DNA of 64,000 bases, from contig NZ_LZSQ01000037.1 in assembly GCF_001665535.1 (NCBI RefSeq), forward strand, positions 62,001 through 126,000. The letters run 5' to 3'. The position numbers were made by a program, and so were the translations under genes. The notes beneath the pieces were generated by a model. It was not told where the DNA came from. It did no database searches and was given only the letters and a program-made list of their open reading frames with translations. Numbering within the stretch: position 1 is the first letter of the stretch; each line of letters opens with the position of its first letter. The DNA comes from Mycobacterium sp. 852002-51961_SCH5331710. Its GTDB lineage: Bacteria > Actinomycetota > Actinomycetes > Mycobacteriales > Mycobacteriaceae. Shown here in pieces: positions 34,675 to 47,112 of the stretch.

Positions 34675-36096
34675 CTATGCGACGCGCCCCCACTGACCGG
34701 TGTCGGCGACGCGTTCGGCCACCGATCTCATCGTGTTCATGTAGCGTGCAACGGATTTGCTAGCGACAGCATTATCGGGATGCATGATCGCCATGACGGT
34801 GCCTTCGCCGTAGCGGAATATGTAGACGGTCAGCTGATAGGAGAATCGGCCGTCGGGGTAGATCCCGATATTGTCTGCAAGGCCCATATCCGCGGCCGCC
34901 AGAACCGCGTTCAGCGGTGCGGCGCCGGCGTGGAAGAAATTGGATACGGGAAAGTTCGGTCGCGGCCAATGCAACGACGGCGCTAATTCGAGCACGCGGT
35001 AAAACGGCACCTTGGCCATGTTCAGATTCGAGTCGAATGAGGTCTGCGCCGACCACGCGGCCTCGGCGAACGAGGCGGCTCCGATCGGCACGGTGATCGG
35101 GATGAGTCCGGTGAACCAGCCCTGGGTCATGAAATTGTCGGTGGCCGTACGGGAATCGCGCGGAGTGAGGCCGTAATAGGTGAGTGCACCAGTCAGTTCG
35201 TGCTCGACCTGGGCGAGGCAGGCAAATAATCCGCCGACGAACCGCGCGCCGACCGCGGAGCACGCGGCCTCAAACCGCTCGGTCTGTGCGGGATTCATCA
35301 ACACTTCCGACGTCATGTCGCTGCTGGTCGCCTCGCGCGGGTTACCGAGAGGCAATGGGAATTCGGGAAAGCCGCCGCCGTTGCTTTCGGCGAATTCGAC
35401 CCATGCGGCCACTTCGGGCGTATCGAGGGTCAATTCCGAGGTGCGCTCCCTCTCGCGGATACAGAATTCATCGAAGCTGCCCGGGTCGGGCAACTCAAGC
35501 GGCTTACCGCCCCCGCTCAATGCCGAATACATCCCGTTGGCTTCCAACATCGTCGTGCCGATCAATGTGGCGTCGCCGTGAATGTGATCCATCGCCGCGA
35601 AGAACGTGAAATGGTCCTCGTGCTGGATAAGTCCGAAGGTGAAACAGCCCCATTCCAACGGGCTCGGTATGCCGACGACGTGACCGCGGATATCGTCGGC
35701 CGTCATTCTGCCGTGATCGATCGGCACGAATTCGATGTCCGATGGATTCTCGACCGCGCGACGGATGAACTCACCGTTCTCGGTGTGCTCGAACCAGCTG
35801 CGAAATGTGTCGTGCCGACGCAGATAGGAATTCACGGCCTGATCCATGGCCGCGATGTCGCATTCGCCGGAGACCTCGCAGCTCGCAATGATCTGCCTGG
35901 AGAAGTTCAATCCCGCCGCGCTCCGTTCGCAATAGTTCCGGAGGTGCTGGCGTTGCATATAGCTGATCGGCACCGAACTGACGGGCGCCCGTCGCGCCGC
36001 CTCGGCGGCCGCGGCAGTCGGATGCCAGGACGTGACGGAACCCGGTTTGAGGGACCATTCATCAAGCGCCCCAATCGTAATCTTGCCGATGCGCAA
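34675..36096 (-). CDS. papA3: PapA3-type trehalose acyltransferase
   Basis: A 473-residue polyketide-associated protein of the condensation-domain superfamily. It begins LRIGKITIGALDEWSLKPGS, as PapA proteins do, and has the HxxxD active site as HIHGD in AAMDHIHGDATL (about 190). It transfers phleic or fatty acyl groups to trehalose to give diacyltrehalose. TTG 36096 is chosen as start: a GGGAGGA ribosome site lies about 10 bases upstream, and this gives the family length. The longer TTG start at 36225 adds 43 unconserved residues over the divergent promoter. Confidence 0.88.
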   Translation of the reverse strand: MRIGKITIGALDEWSLKPGSVTSWHPTAAAAEAARRAPVSSVPISYMQRQHLRNYCERSAAGLNFSRQIIASCEVSGECDIAAMDQAVNSYLRRHDTFRSWFEHTENGEFIRRAVENPSDIEFVPIDHGRMTADDIRGHVVGIPSPLEWGCFTFGLIQHEDHFTFFAAMDHIHGDATLIGTTMLEANGMYSALSGGGKPLELPDPGSFDEFCIRERERTSELTLDTPEVAAWVEFAESNGGGFPEFPLPLGNPREATSSDMTSEVLMNPAQTERFEAACSAVGARFVGGLFACLAQVEHELTGALTYYGLTPRDSRTATDNFMTQGWFTGLIPITVPIGAASFAEAAWSAQTSFDSNLNMAKVPFYRVLELAPSLHWPRPNFPVSNFFHAGAAPLNAVLAAADMGLADNIGIYPDGRFSYQLTVYIFRYGEGTVMAIMHPDNAVASKSVARYMNTMRSVAERVADTGQWGRVA

Positions 36097-36275
36097 TCCG
36101 ACTCGTCCTCCCAGCTCGGCCGCCTTGGGCCGGCATCGCTCGTGTGGGATCCCGAAAGTGGGAACCGCACGGCCATCGTTACACGTGCAATAGTGTTCGT
36201 CGACGCCGATCTCGGGATGGTGCAACTGCAGCAGCCCAGAGTGTGAATGTCACCGTCAACGCACGGAAGGACGGT
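36097..36275. promoter_or_regulatory. Divergent papA3/pks promoter region
   Basis: A 179-base gap between the two divergent starts as chosen here. It contains a GGAAGG ribosome site for pks just before ATG 36276, GGGAGGA for papA3, and a GGGATCCC palindrome. No confident -35/-10 pair or known operator was found. It is the natural control point for all TPP genes except the gap-like one. Confidence 0.5.
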
Positions 36276-39200
36276 ATGGGACCCGCTGAGCCGCGAACCG
36301 ACCCGACGCCCCGCTTCGCCATCGTCGGTTACGCGGGACGATTCCCCGGAGCCCGCGACGCCGGCGAGTTCTGGGACCTGCTCCGCGAAGGCCGCGACGC
36401 GATCTCCGAGGTGCCGGCCGAACGCTGGAACGCCGACGATTTCTTCGACCCCGACCCCGGGGCGCCGGGCAAAGTGGTGACCCGCAGAGCGGGCTTCATC
36501 GACGATGCGACGGGCTTCGACGCGCCGTTCTTCGGGATGTCCGCGCGCGAGGCCAGGATGATGGACCCGCAGCACCGGCTCCTACTCGAGACGGCGTGGC
36601 GGGCGGTGGAGCACTCGGGCATTTCGCCGACGGCGCTGAGCGAAACCAACACCGGCGTGTTCATGGGGCTGTCCACCCACGACTACCTCGGCATGGCCTC
36701 CGACGAGCTGACGTACTCCGAGATCGAGGCGTACATGGCGATCGGGACGTCTAACGCCGCAGCGGCGGGCCGCATCAGCTACCGGCTGGGCTTGCAGGGT
36801 CCTGCCGTGGCCGTCGACACCGCGTGCAGCTCGTCGCTGGTAGCCATTCACCAGGCGTGCCAGGCGCTGCGTCTGAGCGAATGCGACTTCGCGTTGGCGG
36901 GCGGGGTGAACCTTCTGCTGACGCCCGCGACGATGATCACGTTCTCCAACGCCCGAATGCTCGCCCCTGACGGGCGATGCAAAACCTTCGACGCGGCGGC
37001 CGACGGCTACGTGCGCGGTGAGGGCTGCGGCGTGGTCGCCCTCAAACGCCTCGAGGACGCGGTGCGCGACGGCGATCGGATCCGGGCCGTGATCCGCGGT
37101 AGCGCAGTCAACCAAGACGGCGCATCAGGCGGATTGACGGTGCCGAACGGCGTTGCGCAACAGCGGGTCATCACCGATGCACTTCAGCGCGCAGGCGTAC
37201 GCCCCGGCGACGTCGGCTACCTAGAGGCGCACGGCACTGGCACCTCGCTGGGCGACCCGATCGAGGCGCAGGCGGCTGGAGCGGCGTACGGCGCCGGACG
37301 CGACGCCGGACGCCCGCTGCTGATCGGTTCGGCGAAGACCAACATCGGTCACCTGGAGGCGGCCGCGGGCATCGCGGGCGTCATCAAAGTCGTGCTGGCG
37401 CTCGAACACGAGGCGCTGCCCAAGCACCTCAACTTCGAGAACCCCTCGCCGCACATTCCGTGGGGCCGGCTCCCGGTCGAGGTCGTCACCGAGACGCTCC
37501 CGTGGGAACGCGGCGACCGGCCACGCATCGCCGGTGTGAGCTCGTTCGGGTTCGCCGGCACCAACGCGCACGTCATCCTCGAAGAGGCCCCCGAGGTTGC
37601 CGCCGCGGTTTCGCAGCCGGACGCCTCCTCGCGGTTCAGCGTGCTTCCGCTCTCGGCGCGCACCCCCGCTGCACTGAGCCAGACCGCCGAGCGTTACCGC
37701 ACCTGGATGACCGAGCATCCGGACGCCGCACTGGCCGATGTGTGCTTCAGCGCGGGCGCGGGACGCGCCCACCTGGAGCATCGCGCAGCACTCGTGGTCA
37801 ACTCGACCCAGTCTGCCGCGGACCTTCTCGGGGCGCTCGCCGAGGACCGCCCCGCGCCGGGCTTGGTCCGCGGGGAGTGCCATGAACCGCCGAAGACGGC
37901 CTGGCTGTTCACCGGCCAGGGCAGCCAGTACCCCGGCATGGCGCGCGAACTGTTCGACACTGAGCCGGTCTTCGCCGAGACCATGCGACGATGCGCCGCA
38001 GCGGTCGCCGATGTCCTCGAACGGCCTTTGCTCGACGCCGTTTTCGACGTCGACAGCCCGACGGCCGACGAGACGCTGCGACAGACGTCGTACGCGCAGC
38101 CCGCGCTGTTCGCGGTGGAGATGGGCCTCGCCCGCCTCTGGCAATCGTGGGGTTTCGAACCCGACGTCGTGCTTGGCCACAGCGTCGGCCAGTACGCGGC
38201 GGCCTGCGTCGCGGGTGTGTTCGATCTCGAGGAAGGCGCGCGGCTGATCGCCGAGCGCGGACGGCTGTTCGGCAGCCTGCCGGCGGGTGGGCGGATGGCC
38301 GCCGTGTTCGCCGCAGCCGAGCGGGTCGAGGACCTGACCAATGACTTTCCGAGCTTGTCGGTGGCCGCCTACAACGGTGCCAACACCGTACTATCCGGTC
38401 CCGCAACCGATTTGGAGGCAGCGGTCGCGCGTCTGGCGGGTGACGGTGTGCGGTGCGAATGGCTCGACACCAGCCACGCCTTTCACTCGGCGCTGCTAGA
38501 CCCGATTCTCGACGAGTTCGAGTCGTACGCAGATCAGTTTACTTTCGCCGCGCCGCAACGGATCCTGATCGACAACCGAACGGGAGCCGCGCTCGGTAGG
38601 AGCACCAAGCTCGACGGTGCCTATTGGCGTCGGCACGCGCGTCAGCCGGTGGAGTTCGCCAAGAGCGTGCGCACTCTCGCCGAGATCAATTGCAAGGCGC
38701 TGCTCGAGATCGGACCCCGACCGGTGCTCGCCGCCGCCGCGCTGGCGGCCTGGCCCGATCCCGCGACAGCGCCGAAGGTGATCGCGTCACTGCGGCCGAA
38801 CGTCGCCGACCACCGGCAGATCTCCGAAGCGCTCGCCGACGCTTACGTGTTGGGCCATCTGCCCGCATTCGATGCTTTGCGGCGGCCGGATGCGCGGAAG
38901 GTGGATCTGCCGGGCTACCCGTTCGAACACCGCGAGTACTGGTTCCGCGACGACCGGCGGCCCGCGGGGCAGAGCGTCGCCGACTCACTGCCACCCCAGC
39001 GTGTCGTCGACGCGACCGCCGACGATCGCTACGAAATCCGGTGGCACAAAGTCGATGTGCCGTCTCACAGCGATGGCCAGAAATACGAGTGGATCGTCGT
39101 CGCCGACGACGCCGATGCCGTCCGGCCGCTGACCGACGCGCTCGCGAACCGGGGCGACACGTACCGGATCGTCGGGCTTCCTACCACCGATGCCGACGGG

Positions 39201-42200
39201 GACGCGCTGGCGGATGTATTGCGCGCCGCGAGCGTGCCTCGCATCGTGCACGCCGCGGCGATGGAATCCCCTGCGGCGCCGTCCATGCGGTCGCTGCTGC
39301 GCATGCAGCACAGGGTGTTGGGCGGCACCCGGCGCCTCCTGCACGCGGCGGCGGCCGCCGAACAGCGGGCATCAGTCTGGATCGTCACCCGCGGCGCGCA
39401 ACGGGTCACCGACGCCGACGGCGTGAAGCCCGATCAGGGCTGCCTGTGGGGGTTCGGCCGGGCCGCGGCGCTGGAACTGTCGCAGGCGTGGGGCGGCCTG
39501 GCCGACCTGGCAGAGTGCACCGTCGACGAATGGTCTCACCTGCTCGACCGGATCACCGCCTCAGCGGGGTCCGGCGCTAGGGACGACCAACTCGCGGTGC
39601 GCGGCGCGAACGTCTACGTACCGCGTTTGACTCGCCGACCGGGCCGTACCACATCGCTGCATGTGCGCTCCGACGCAACGTATCTGGTGACGGGCGGGCT
39701 CGGCGCGATCGGTATGGAGATCGCCGCGTCCTTGGCTGCGCAGGGTGCCGAACACCTGGTATTGACCAGCCGCCGGACACCCGACGACGACACCCGACAG
39801 CGCATCGACGAGCTGGCCACACAGCATGGCGTCGACGTGCGTGTCATCGCCGCCGATGTCGCCGATGCACACGACGTCGCCCGCCTGCTGGCCACCGTCG
39901 AGGCCGAGCTACCGCCGCTGGCGGGCATCGTCCACGCCGCCGGCGAGATCGGCACCACCCCGCTGAGCAGCCTCGACGACGCCGAGGTGGACCGGGTGTT
40001 CGCTGGGAAGGTCTGGGGTGCATGGCATCTGAGCGAGGCGGCGGCCGACCTGAGCCTCGACTTCTTCGCCTTCACCTCGTCCATCGCGTCGGTGTGGGGC
40101 GGGTTCGGACAGACCGCCTACGGCGCCGCCAACGCGTTTCTCGACGGGCTTGCCTGGCGGCTGCGCGAACAGGGCGTCCCCGCGGTCAGCGTCAACTTCG
40201 GACCGTGGTCGGCGGGCATGGCCGACGCCGAATCTCGCGCGCGACTCGAACAGCGTGGGGTGCAGGCGCTTTCGCCCGCAGAGGCGCTGACAGGGCTGGC
40301 CGATGTCGTGTCGGCGTCCACGCCACAGGGCGTCGTGGCCCGGATAGACTGGACCCGTTTCCTGCCGCTCTATCAGCAGGCGGGACGGCGCGGATTCCTG
40401 GCCGAGCTCGAACGCGAACTGCCCACCGCACCCTCGGCCGCAGGGCCCGCGACGCCGTCGGGGCCCACCGAACTGGTCGAGCGCCTCTCCAAGGCGCCCA
40501 TGCAACAGCGCAAGCGACTGCTGACCAATTACCTGCGCGACGCGGTCGCGGAGGTAACGCGCGTCGATGCGGCGGAAATCCGCGAGGACGCAGGTTTTTT
40601 CGACCTGGGCATGGACTCACTGATGGCCGTCGAGCTCCGACGGCGCCTCGAGCAGGGTGTCGGCCGGGAGATTCCGGTCACGTTGGTGATGGACCATCCC
40701 CGGCTCTCCGACGCCGCGGACTATCTGCTCGGCGAAGTTCTGGGACTGACCATGCAGTCCGGTGCGGAGCCTCGACCGACGACGGCCACCGCGCTACCGC
40801 GTACGGACGAACCGATCGCGGTCGTCGCGGTGTCGTGCCGCTTCCCCGGCGCACCGAACCCGGAGGCGTTCTGGGAATTGCTCTCCGGCGGCGTCGACGC
40901 GATCCGGGAAGTTCCCGAGGACCGGTTCGACATCGACGAGTTCTACGATCCCGATCCCGAGGTCGCCGGTAAGACCTACACGCGCTTCGGCGGATTCCTC
41001 GACGGCATCGACGGATTCGATCCCGAGTTCTTCGGGATCTCACCGCGTGAGGCCGTCTGGATAGAGCCGCAGCAACGGCTGATGCTCGAGACGGTCTGGG
41101 AGGGTCTCGAGAGGGCGGGGTACTCCCCTGCGAACCTTCGCGGCAGCCGGACCGGCGTCTTCGCCGGCGTCGCCGCCAACGAGTACGCGCACCTGCTGTC
41201 CTCGGAGTCGGTCGACAAGATCGAGCCGTACTTCATCACCGGCAATGCGCTCAACGCGATCTCCGGCCGGGTGGCGTTCGCCCTCGGGCTGGAAGGACCC
41301 GCGGTCGCGGTCGACACCGCATGCAGTTCGGCGCTGGTGGCCGTTCATCAGGCCGTCCAGGCGTTGCGCACGGGCGATTGCGATATGGCGCTCGCCGGCG
41401 GGGTGAACGTCCTGCTCAGCCCGGTCACTGTGATCGCCGCATCCCGCGCGAGGATGCTGTCCCCCGTCGGGCGGTGCAAGACCTTCGACGCCTCCGCGGA
41501 CGGCTACGTTCGCAGCGAGGGCTGCGGCATCCTCGTGCTCAAGAGGCTGAGTGACGCCGAGCGCGACGGCGATCGGATCTGCGCGGTCATCCCCAGCAGC
41601 GCGGTCAACCAGGACGGCGCGTCGAGCGGCCTGACCGTGCCGAACGGTGGTGCACAACAACGGCTTATCAACACCGCGCTGACCCGGGCGGGTCTGTCCG
41701 GCACCGATGTCGACTATCTCGAGGCGCACGGGACCGGCACCCCGCTGGGTGATCCGATCGAGGTGCAGGCGGCAGCGGCGACTTACGGTGCCTCGCGCGA
41801 TCCGGACCACCCGTTGCTGATGGGCTCGGTGAAGACGAACATCGGCCACACCGAGTCGGCGTCGGGAGCGGCGGGCCTGATCAAGGTCGTATTGTCGCTG
41901 CAGCACGAGGCGATCCCGCCGAGCCTGCACTTCCGGGAGCCCAACCCGCACGTCCCCTGGGAGGCGCTCCCGGTGCGCGTCGTCGACGAGGCCAGGCCCT
42001 GGCAGACCAACGGCAGACCGCGCCGAGCGGGCGTGAGCTCCTTCGGTTTCACCGGCACCAACGCCCACGTGATCGTCGAGGAAGCGCCCCCGTCGGCTAC
42101 CGCGGACGAATACTCATCGGACGGTGCCTCGCTCGAACCCGGCGATCTCCGAGAACCGTTGCACGTGTTGCCGCTTTCGGCGCGCTCGCCCGAGGCGCTG

Positions 42201-45200
42201 GTCGAACTCGCGCAGCGGTACGGCGACTGGCTGGACGCCAACCCAAAGGTCGACATCGCCGATCTCTGCCACACGGCCGGTGTCGGCCGTTCGCACTTCG
42301 AGCATCGCGGCGCACTGGTGGTCGACTCGGTGCAGGGCGCCCGCGAGCTGCTGACCGACCTGGCCGACAACCGCCTCCGACCGGGCGTGGTACGCGGCGA
42401 ATCCACCGACGCGCCGACGACCGCTTGGCTGTTCACCGGCCAGGGCAGTCAGTACCCGGGGATGGCACGCGAATTGTTCGACTGCGAACCGGTTTTCGCC
42501 GACACCGTCACGAGGTGCGCCGAAGCGGTCGATTCGATGTTGCCACGGCCCCTGCTCGACGTGGTGTTCGCGGTCGACCGAGAGACGGGGTCGGCCCTGC
42601 GGCACACGTCGTACGCGCAGCCTGCGCTGTTCGCCGTCGAGATGGGACTGGCCCGGCTGTGGCAGTCGTGGGGCATCGAACCCGACGTCGTGCTGGGGCA
42701 CAGCGTCGGCCAGTACGCCGCGGCCTGCGTGGCGGGGGTGTTCAGCCTCGAAGACGGGGCCCGGTTGATCGCCGAGCGCGGACGGTTGTTCGGCAGCCTG
42801 CCCGACGGCGGGAAGATGGCCGCGGTATTCGCCGATGCGAAGCAGGTCGAGGACGTCGTCGGCGAATTCCCGCGGGTGTCGATCGCGGCTTACAACGGTC
42901 CGAACACGGTGGTGTCGGGTCCCGCCGAAGAGGTCGAACGGATCGTCGAGCGATTCACCGATGAGGGTGTCCGCTGCACCGCGCTGGAGACCAGCCATGC
43001 CTTCCACTCCGAACTGCTGGATCCCGTGCTCGATGAGTTCGAGTCGTACGCATCCCAATTCGAGTTCGCTGCGCCGACGATTCCGCTGGTGTGCAACCGC
43101 ACAGGCGCCGTGCTCACCGGCCACGCCAACCTGGACGCCCAGTACTGGCGGCGCCATTCGCGCCAGCCGGTGCAATTCGCCGAGAGCGTGCGCACGGCGG
43201 CGGCGCTGGGTTGCTCGGTGCTGATGGAGATCGGCCCGCAACCGGTTCTGACCGGAGCCGCCGTGCAGGTGTGGCCAGAGCACGTGACGGCGCCGCGGAC
43301 GATCGTCTCGCTCCGTAAGGGCGTCGCAGATCGCCGCCAGATCGCCGACGCGCTGGCCGCGGCATACGTCGGTGGCCTGCGACCCGCTTTCGCTGCGCTG
43401 CACCCGAAGCCGCGTCGCCGGCTGGAATTGCCTACCTATCCCTTCCAGCGGCGCCGCTTCTGGCCCAAGACCGCCGCCATCGCCATCGACGGGACGGGCA
43501 GCGCCGCGTCCTCCGGGCTTCTCGGCAGTGCGAAGGATCTGGCTTCGGGCGACACCGTCTACACCAGCAGGCTGTCGGTGAGATCACAGCCGTGGTTGGC
43601 CGACCATGTCATCTACGGGACCGTTGTCGTCCCCGGGGCGACGTATGCCGCCATGGCCCTCACTGCGGTCGGTGCACCGGCGCAGGTGCGCGACGTCATC
43701 TTCTACGAACCGATCATCCTGCCCGAGAGAGCTTCTCGCGAGGTCCAGCTCACCTTGCGGCCGCAGGGCGATAGTGACGAATGGCGCTTTCAGGTGCACA
43801 GTCGTCCGTTCGGGGAACGCGGTGGCGATTGGTCGCTCAACGCCGAGGGAACGGTCGCGAGCGGGGTCAGTGACCATTCGGGGCCGGAGGATCCGATCGA
43901 CGAGGCGATCGTGCGGTGCAACCGAATGCGCCCGCAGGACCTGTTCGAGACATTCGCGGACATGGAGTTGGCTTGGGGACCAACCTGGTCCGGTTCTCTG
44001 AAGTCGCTGTGGTTCGCCGACGGTGAAGCCATCGGCGACCTGTTCGTCGGTGAAGAGCTGACCGATCAACTCGGCGACGAGCCGATGCACCCGGTGCTGA
44101 TGGATCTGTGCACCGGCGTCACCTTCCCCGCGTTTCCATCGGAACTGGCCCTAGAACAAGGCGTCAACGACCTGTTCCTGCCGCTGCGCTACGGGCAGGT
44201 GACGCTGCACGAGAAGATGCCCCGACGCTTCTACTGCCGCGCTCGATGGCGTACCGGTGAAATCGACAGCGAGACACATGCTTTCGACCTCGACTTCATC
44301 AGCCGGGACGGGCGGCCGCTCGGCGGCATCCGAGAGTTCACCGTCAAACGCGCGCCTCGCGAGGCGCTGCTACGAGGCCTAGGCGGGGACGCCACCCGGC
44401 TGCTGTACACGCTCGGGTGGCACGAGGTACCGCTGCCCGACACCGATGCGGCGGGACCCGACGGCACCTGGCTAGTCGCCGGATTCGACGAGCTGGCCGA
44501 GAACTTGCCTGGCTGTATCGCCCACGACCGTCTAACCGATGCATTGCCATTGGGCCGACAGCTGGCCGACGCGCACGGGCGCGGAGTTCCCTTCTCTGGT
44601 GCGGTATGGCGCCCAACCCCGGGGCGACCTGGAGAGTCGAACTCCGAAGCGGTCATGCGGATCGAAGCCGACATCGCCGACCTTCTCGACGCGGTGCACA
44701 CCATTCAGCGCGGTGAAGCGAAATTGCCGAACGGCCTGTGGATCGTCACCGAACGAGCGGTGGCCACTGAGTCCGGTGAACCCGTCGACCCGGCGCAGGC
44801 GGCACTGTGGGGATTCGGGCGCACAACGATCAACGAGGAGCCGGCGCTACGTTGCATGCTCGTCGACTGTGACGGCACGCCGGAAGCGGTTCGCGCGGTG
44901 GCCGGCCTCTTGGCAGCACCGGTTGGCGAACCCGAGCTCGCTGTGCGTCAAGGGAAGTTACTGGCGCCCCGACTCTTGCCCTGGGCGCGAAGCGGCCACC
45001 TCACAGTGCCGCCGTCATCGGATTATGTCCTTGCGCCCACCGAACGCGGTGCGATTGACAATCTGCGTCTATCCGAAACCGAGCTGTCCCCGCCGGCTGA
45101 GGGTTATGTGCAGGTTCGTGTGCAGGCCGCTGGACTGAATTTCCGCGACGTGCTGAACGTTCTCGGCCTGTACCCCGGCGACCCGGGGCCAATCGGTGGC

Positions 45201-47102
45201 GACTTCGCCGGTGTGGTCACGCACGTGGGCGACGGTGTGACCGGCCTTGAGGTGGGCCAACACGTCTACGGCTTTATGCAAGGCGCATTCGCGAGCCGGT
45301 TCAACGTGCCGGCCCAACTAGTCGCGCCAGTGCCCGACGGGCTCAGCCCCGTTGCTGCTGCGACGATTCCCGCCGCGGCGCTGACGGTTCGCCTCGCATT
45401 CGATTGGGCGCAGTTGCGGGCCGGCGACCGTGTTCTTATCCACGCCGCCAGCGGCGGCGTCGGACTGTATGCGGTCCAGATGGCGCAGCAGCGCGGCGCA
45501 ATCGTCTTCGCAACTGCCAGCCAATACAAGCGTGACACGCTGCGCAAGATGGGCGTGGAGCATGTCTACGATTCGCGCACAACGGATTTCGCGGATCAAA
45601 TCCTGGATGATACCGATGGGGCCGGCGTTGACGTCGTGCTCAACAGCTTGACCAACGAAGGTTTCGTGGAAGCCACCGTACGGGCCACCGCCCAGAACGG
45701 TCGCTTCGCCGAAATCGCCAAGCGCGACATTTGGACACCCGAGCAGATGGCGGCCGCCCGACCCGATATCGCCTACGAGATCGTCGCGCTAGATCTCACA
45801 GCTCTGCAGAATCCCGACCACGTCAAGCGGTTGCTGATCGAAGTCTCGGACGGCATGGCCAGCCGCGAGTGGAAGCCGCTGCCCGCCGAGATCTACCCGA
45901 TCACCGAGGCAAGGGCGGCGTTCCGCCGCATGCAGCAGGCGCGCCACATCGGCAAGATCGTGCTGCAGATTCCGAACCCGTTGCACCCGAAGCCCGATCG
46001 GAGCTATCTGATCACCGGTGGTCTCGGGGCGATCGGCCTGCACACCGCCGCATACCTGGCGCAGCTGGGGGCCGGCCACGTCGTGCTGACCAGCCGTCGC
46101 GATCCCGACGCGGATGCTCAGCGCGCGATCGACCAGATCGCCGAGCGCTACAAGTGCCGGATCCACACCTTCTCTGCCGATGTCGGCGACGAGGCCGAAG
46201 TATCGCGGTTACTCGAACGGATCCGCGCAGAGTTACCGCCACTTGCCGGCGTCGCGCACCTGGCCGGCGTGCTCGACGATGCCCTGCTGTCCCAGCAGGA
46301 TCTCGACCGCTTTCGGACCACGTTGCGGCCCAAGGCTTTCGGTGCCTACCACCTCGACCGACTCACGCGGGACGACGAGCTCGACTTCTTCATCGTCTCG
46401 TCGTCGGTGTCGAGCGTCTTCGGCTCGCCCGGCCAGGCGAACTACGCGACGGCCAATGCGCTGCTCGACGGCCTAATCGCGCGGCGTCGTGCGCAGGGCC
46501 TGCCCGCGACAGGCGTGAACTTCGGGCCGTGGGCCGACGGCGGGATGGCATCGTCGGAAGCCGTGCGCGCTAACCTCAATGCGCAAGGCCTCGTGCCGCT
46601 GGAGCCGTCGACGGCGCTCAGTGCGCTCTCCGAGGTGATCGCGAACGGCACCGGACAGGCGACCGTCGTCAAGGCCAACTGGCAGCGGGCCGCGAAGTTG
46701 TTGGGCGCGGCACGGCCGCCGATCCTCGATCTCGTGCTGCCGCGCCCCGAGGGTGAAGTGACCGGCGACAGTGAGCTGCTTCGCCAGTTGCAGGAGATCC
46801 CGGTGCCGCAGCGCGCCGGGTTCGTCACCGAGTTCCTTCAGCGCGAGGTGCAGAACTTCCTGCGGCTCGCGCAGCCGCCCGCCGCGACGAGTCGCTTCCT
46901 GGACCTCGGAACCGATTCGCTGATGGCGATCGAGCTGCGCAACCGGTTGCACAGCCAGTTCGGCGGCGCGTTCACGATCAACGCGACTGCGGTGTTCGAC
47001 TATCCGACCATCGGCGGGCTCGCCGAGTATCTCGTCGGCCAGCTACCCGACGCCGAGGGCGCGGAACCCCCTGCGGAGCAACCTGTTTCGGAGGCCGACT
47101 GA
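36276..47102 (+). CDS. pks: Two-module type I polyketide synthase for phleic acid (TPP PKS)
   Basis: 3608 residues. Module 1: KS (Cys184 in DTACSSS), AT (Ser636 in GHSVG), KR (GGLGAIG ~1138, Tyr1282), ACP (Ser1448 in GMDSLMA). Module 2: KS (Cys1683), AT (Ser2143), DH (His2444 in [10 protein letters not shown]), ER ([11 protein letters not shown] ~3059), KR (~3248, Tyr3390), ACP (Ser3548 in GTDSLMA). Both ATs carry HAFH (734 and 2241), predicting malonyl-CoA and so unbranched chains, as in phleic acids. Module 1 has no DH. KR1 has Trp 8 residues before its Tyr and no LDD (A-type); KR2 has LDD (3333-3335; B-type). No thioesterase is seen. ATG 36276 follows GGAAGG; the frame is open 44 residues further upstream. 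Homologous to the M. smegmatis TPP PKS. Confidence 0.95.
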   Translation: MGPAEPRTDPTPRFAIVGYAGRFPGARDAGEFWDLLREGRDAISEVPAERWNADDFFDPDPGAPGKVVTRRAGFIDDATGFDAPFFGMSAREARMMDPQHRLLLETAWRAVEHSGISPTALSETNTGVFMGLSTHDYLGMASDELTYSEIEAYMAIGTSNAAAAGRISYRLGLQGPAVAVDTACSSSLVAIHQACQALRLSECDFALAGGVNLLLTPATMITFSNARMLAPDGRCKTFDAAADGYVRGEGCGVVALKRLEDAVRDGDRIRAVIRGSAVNQDGASGGLTVPNGVAQQRVITDALQRAGVRPGDVGYLEAHGTGTSLGDPIEAQAAGAAYGAGRDAGRPLLIGSAKTNIGHLEAAAGIAGVIKVVLALEHEALPKHLNFENPSPHIPWGRLPVEVVTETLPWERGDRPRIAGVSSFGFAGTNAHVILEEAPEVAAAVSQPDASSRFSVLPLSARTPAALSQTAERYRTWMTEHPDAALADVCFSAGAGRAHLEHRAALVVNSTQSAADLLGALAEDRPAPGLVRGECHEPPKTAWLFTGQGSQYPGMARELFDTEPVFAETMRRCAAAVADVLERPLLDAVFDVDSPTADETLRQTSYAQPALFAVEMGLARLWQSWGFEPDVVLGHSVGQYAAACVAGVFDLEEGARLIAERGRLFGSLPAGGRMAAVFAAAERVEDLTNDFPSLSVAAYNGANTVLSGPATDLEAAVARLAGDGVRCEWLDTSHAFHSALLDPILDEFESYADQFTFAAPQRILIDNRTGAALGRSTKLDGAYWRRHARQPVEFAKSVRTLAEINCKALLEIGPRPVLAAAALAAWPDPATAPKVIASLRPNVADHRQISEALADAYVLGHLPAFDALRRPDARKVDLPGYPFEHREYWFRDDRRPAGQSVADSLPPQRVVDATADDRYEIRWHKVDVPSHSDGQKYEWIVVADDADAVRPLTDALANRGDTYRIVGLPTTDADGDALADVLRAASVPRIVHAAAMESPAAPSMRSLLRMQHRVLGGTRRLLHAAAAAEQRASVWIVTRGAQRVTDADGVKPDQGCLWGFGRAAALELSQAWGGLADLAECTVDEWSHLLDRITASAGSGARDDQLAVRGANVYVPRLTRRPGRTTSLHVRSDATYLVTGGLGAIGMEIAASLAAQGAEHLVLTSRRTPDDDTRQRIDELATQHGVDVRVIAADVADAHDVARLLATVEAELPPLAGIVHAAGEIGTTPLSSLDDAEVDRVFAGKVWGAWHLSEAAADLSLDFFAFTSSIASVWGGFGQTAYGAANAFLDGLAWRLREQGVPAVSVNFGPWSAGMADAESRARLEQRGVQALSPAEALTGLADVVSASTPQGVVARIDWTRFLPLYQQAGRRGFLAELERELPTAPSAAGPATPSGPTELVERLSKAPMQQRKRLLTNYLRDAVAEVTRVDAAEIREDAGFFDLGMDSLMAVELRRRLEQGVGREIPVTLVMDHPRLSDAADYLLGEVLGLTMQSGAEPRPTTATALPRTDEPIAVVAVSCRFPGAPNPEAFWELLSGGVDAIREVPEDRFDIDEFYDPDPEVAGKTYTRFGGFLDGIDGFDPEFFGISPREAVWIEPQQRLMLETVWEGLERAGYSPANLRGSRTGVFAGVAANEYAHLLSSESVDKIEPYFITGNALNAISGRVAFALGLEGPAVAVDTACSSALVAVHQAVQALRTGDCDMALAGGVNVLLSPVTVIAASRARMLSPVGRCKTFDASADGYVRSEGCGILVLKRLSDAERDGDRICAVIPSSAVNQDGASSGLTVPNGGAQQRLINTALTRAGLSGTDVDYLEAHGTGTPLGDPIEVQAAAATYGASRDPDHPLLMGSVKTNIGHTESASGAAGLIKVVLSLQHEAIPPSLHFREPNPHVPWEALPVRVVDEARPWQTNGRPRRAGVSSFGFTGTNAHVIVEEAPPSATADEYSSDGASLEPGDLREPLHVLPLSARSPEALVELAQRYGDWLDANPKVDIADLCHTAGVGRSHFEHRGALVVDSVQGARELLTDLADNRLRPGVVRGESTDAPTTAWLFTGQGSQYPGMARELFDCEPVFADTVTRCAEAVDSMLPRPLLDVVFAVDRETGSALRHTSYAQPALFAVEMGLARLWQSWGIEPDVVLGHSVGQYAAACVAGVFSLEDGARLIAERGRLFGSLPDGGKMAAVFADAKQVEDVVGEFPRVSIAAYNGPNTVVSGPAEEVERIVERFTDEGVRCTALETSHAFHSELLDPVLDEFESYASQFEFAAPTIPLVCNRTGAVLTGHANLDAQYWRRHSRQPVQFAESVRTAAALGCSVLMEIGPQPVLTGAAVQVWPEHVTAPRTIVSLRKGVADRRQIADALAAAYVGGLRPAFAALHPKPRRRLELPTYPFQRRRFWPKTAAIAIDGTGSAASSGLLGSAKDLASGDTVYTSRLSVRSQPWLADHVIYGTVVVPGATYAAMALTAVGAPAQVRDVIFYEPIILPERASREVQLTLRPQGDSDEWRFQVHSRPFGERGGDWSLNAEGTVASGVSDHSGPEDPIDEAIVRCNRMRPQDLFETFADMELAWGPTWSGSLKSLWFADGEAIGDLFVGEELTDQLGDEPMHPVLMDLCTGVTFPAFPSELALEQGVNDLFLPLRYGQVTLHEKMPRRFYCRARWRTGEIDSETHAFDLDFISRDGRPLGGIREFTVKRAPREALLRGLGGDATRLLYTLGWHEVPLPDTDAAGPDGTWLVAGFDELAENLPGCIAHDRLTDALPLGRQLADAHGRGVPFSGAVWRPTPGRPGESNSEAVMRIEADIADLLDAVHTIQRGEAKLPNGLWIVTERAVATESGEPVDPAQAALWGFGRTTINEEPALRCMLVDCDGTPEAVRAVAGLLAAPVGEPELAVRQGKLLAPRLLPWARSGHLTVPPSSDYVLAPTERGAIDNLRLSETELSPPAEGYVQVRVQAAGLNFRDVLNVLGLYPGDPGPIGGDFAGVVTHVGDGVTGLEVGQHVYGFMQGAFASRFNVPAQLVAPVPDGLSPVAAATIPAAALTVRLAFDWAQLRAGDRVLIHAASGGVGLYAVQMAQQRGAIVFATASQYKRDTLRKMGVEHVYDSRTTDFADQILDDTDGAGVDVVLNSLTNEGFVEATVRATAQNGRFAEIAKRDIWTPEQMAAARPDIAYEIVALDLTALQNPDHVKRLLIEVSDGMASREWKPLPAEIYPITEARAAFRRMQQARHIGKIVLQIPNPLHPKPDRSYLITGGLGAIGLHTAAYLAQLGAGHVVLTSRRDPDADAQRAIDQIAERYKCRIHTFSADVGDEAEVSRLLERIRAELPPLAGVAHLAGVLDDALLSQQDLDRFRTTLRPKAFGAYHLDRLTRDDELDFFIVSSSVSSVFGSPGQANYATANALLDGLIARRRAQGLPATGVNFGPWADGGMASSEAVRANLNAQGLVPLEPSTALSALSEVIANGTGQATVVKANWQRAAKLLGAARPPILDLVLPRPEGEVTGDSELLRQLQEIPVPQRAGFVTEFLQREVQNFLRLAQPPAATSRFLDLGTDSLMAIELRNRLHSQFGGAFTINATAVFDYPTIGGLAEYLVGQLPDAEGAEPPAEQPVSEAD

Positions 47103-47112
47103 TCGCGCCGGG

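Noticed and set aside
34675..36225. papA3 starting at TTG 36225
   Set aside because: The first 43 residues (CTCNDGRAVPTF and so on) are unlike PapA proteins, and the TTG at 36096 has a good ribosome site and family-like start.
36144..36275. Upstream start of pks giving 44 more residues
   Set aside because: The extra part runs through the divergent promoter, has no PKS similarity, and ATG 36276 has a GGAAGG ribosome site and directly precedes the KS domain.
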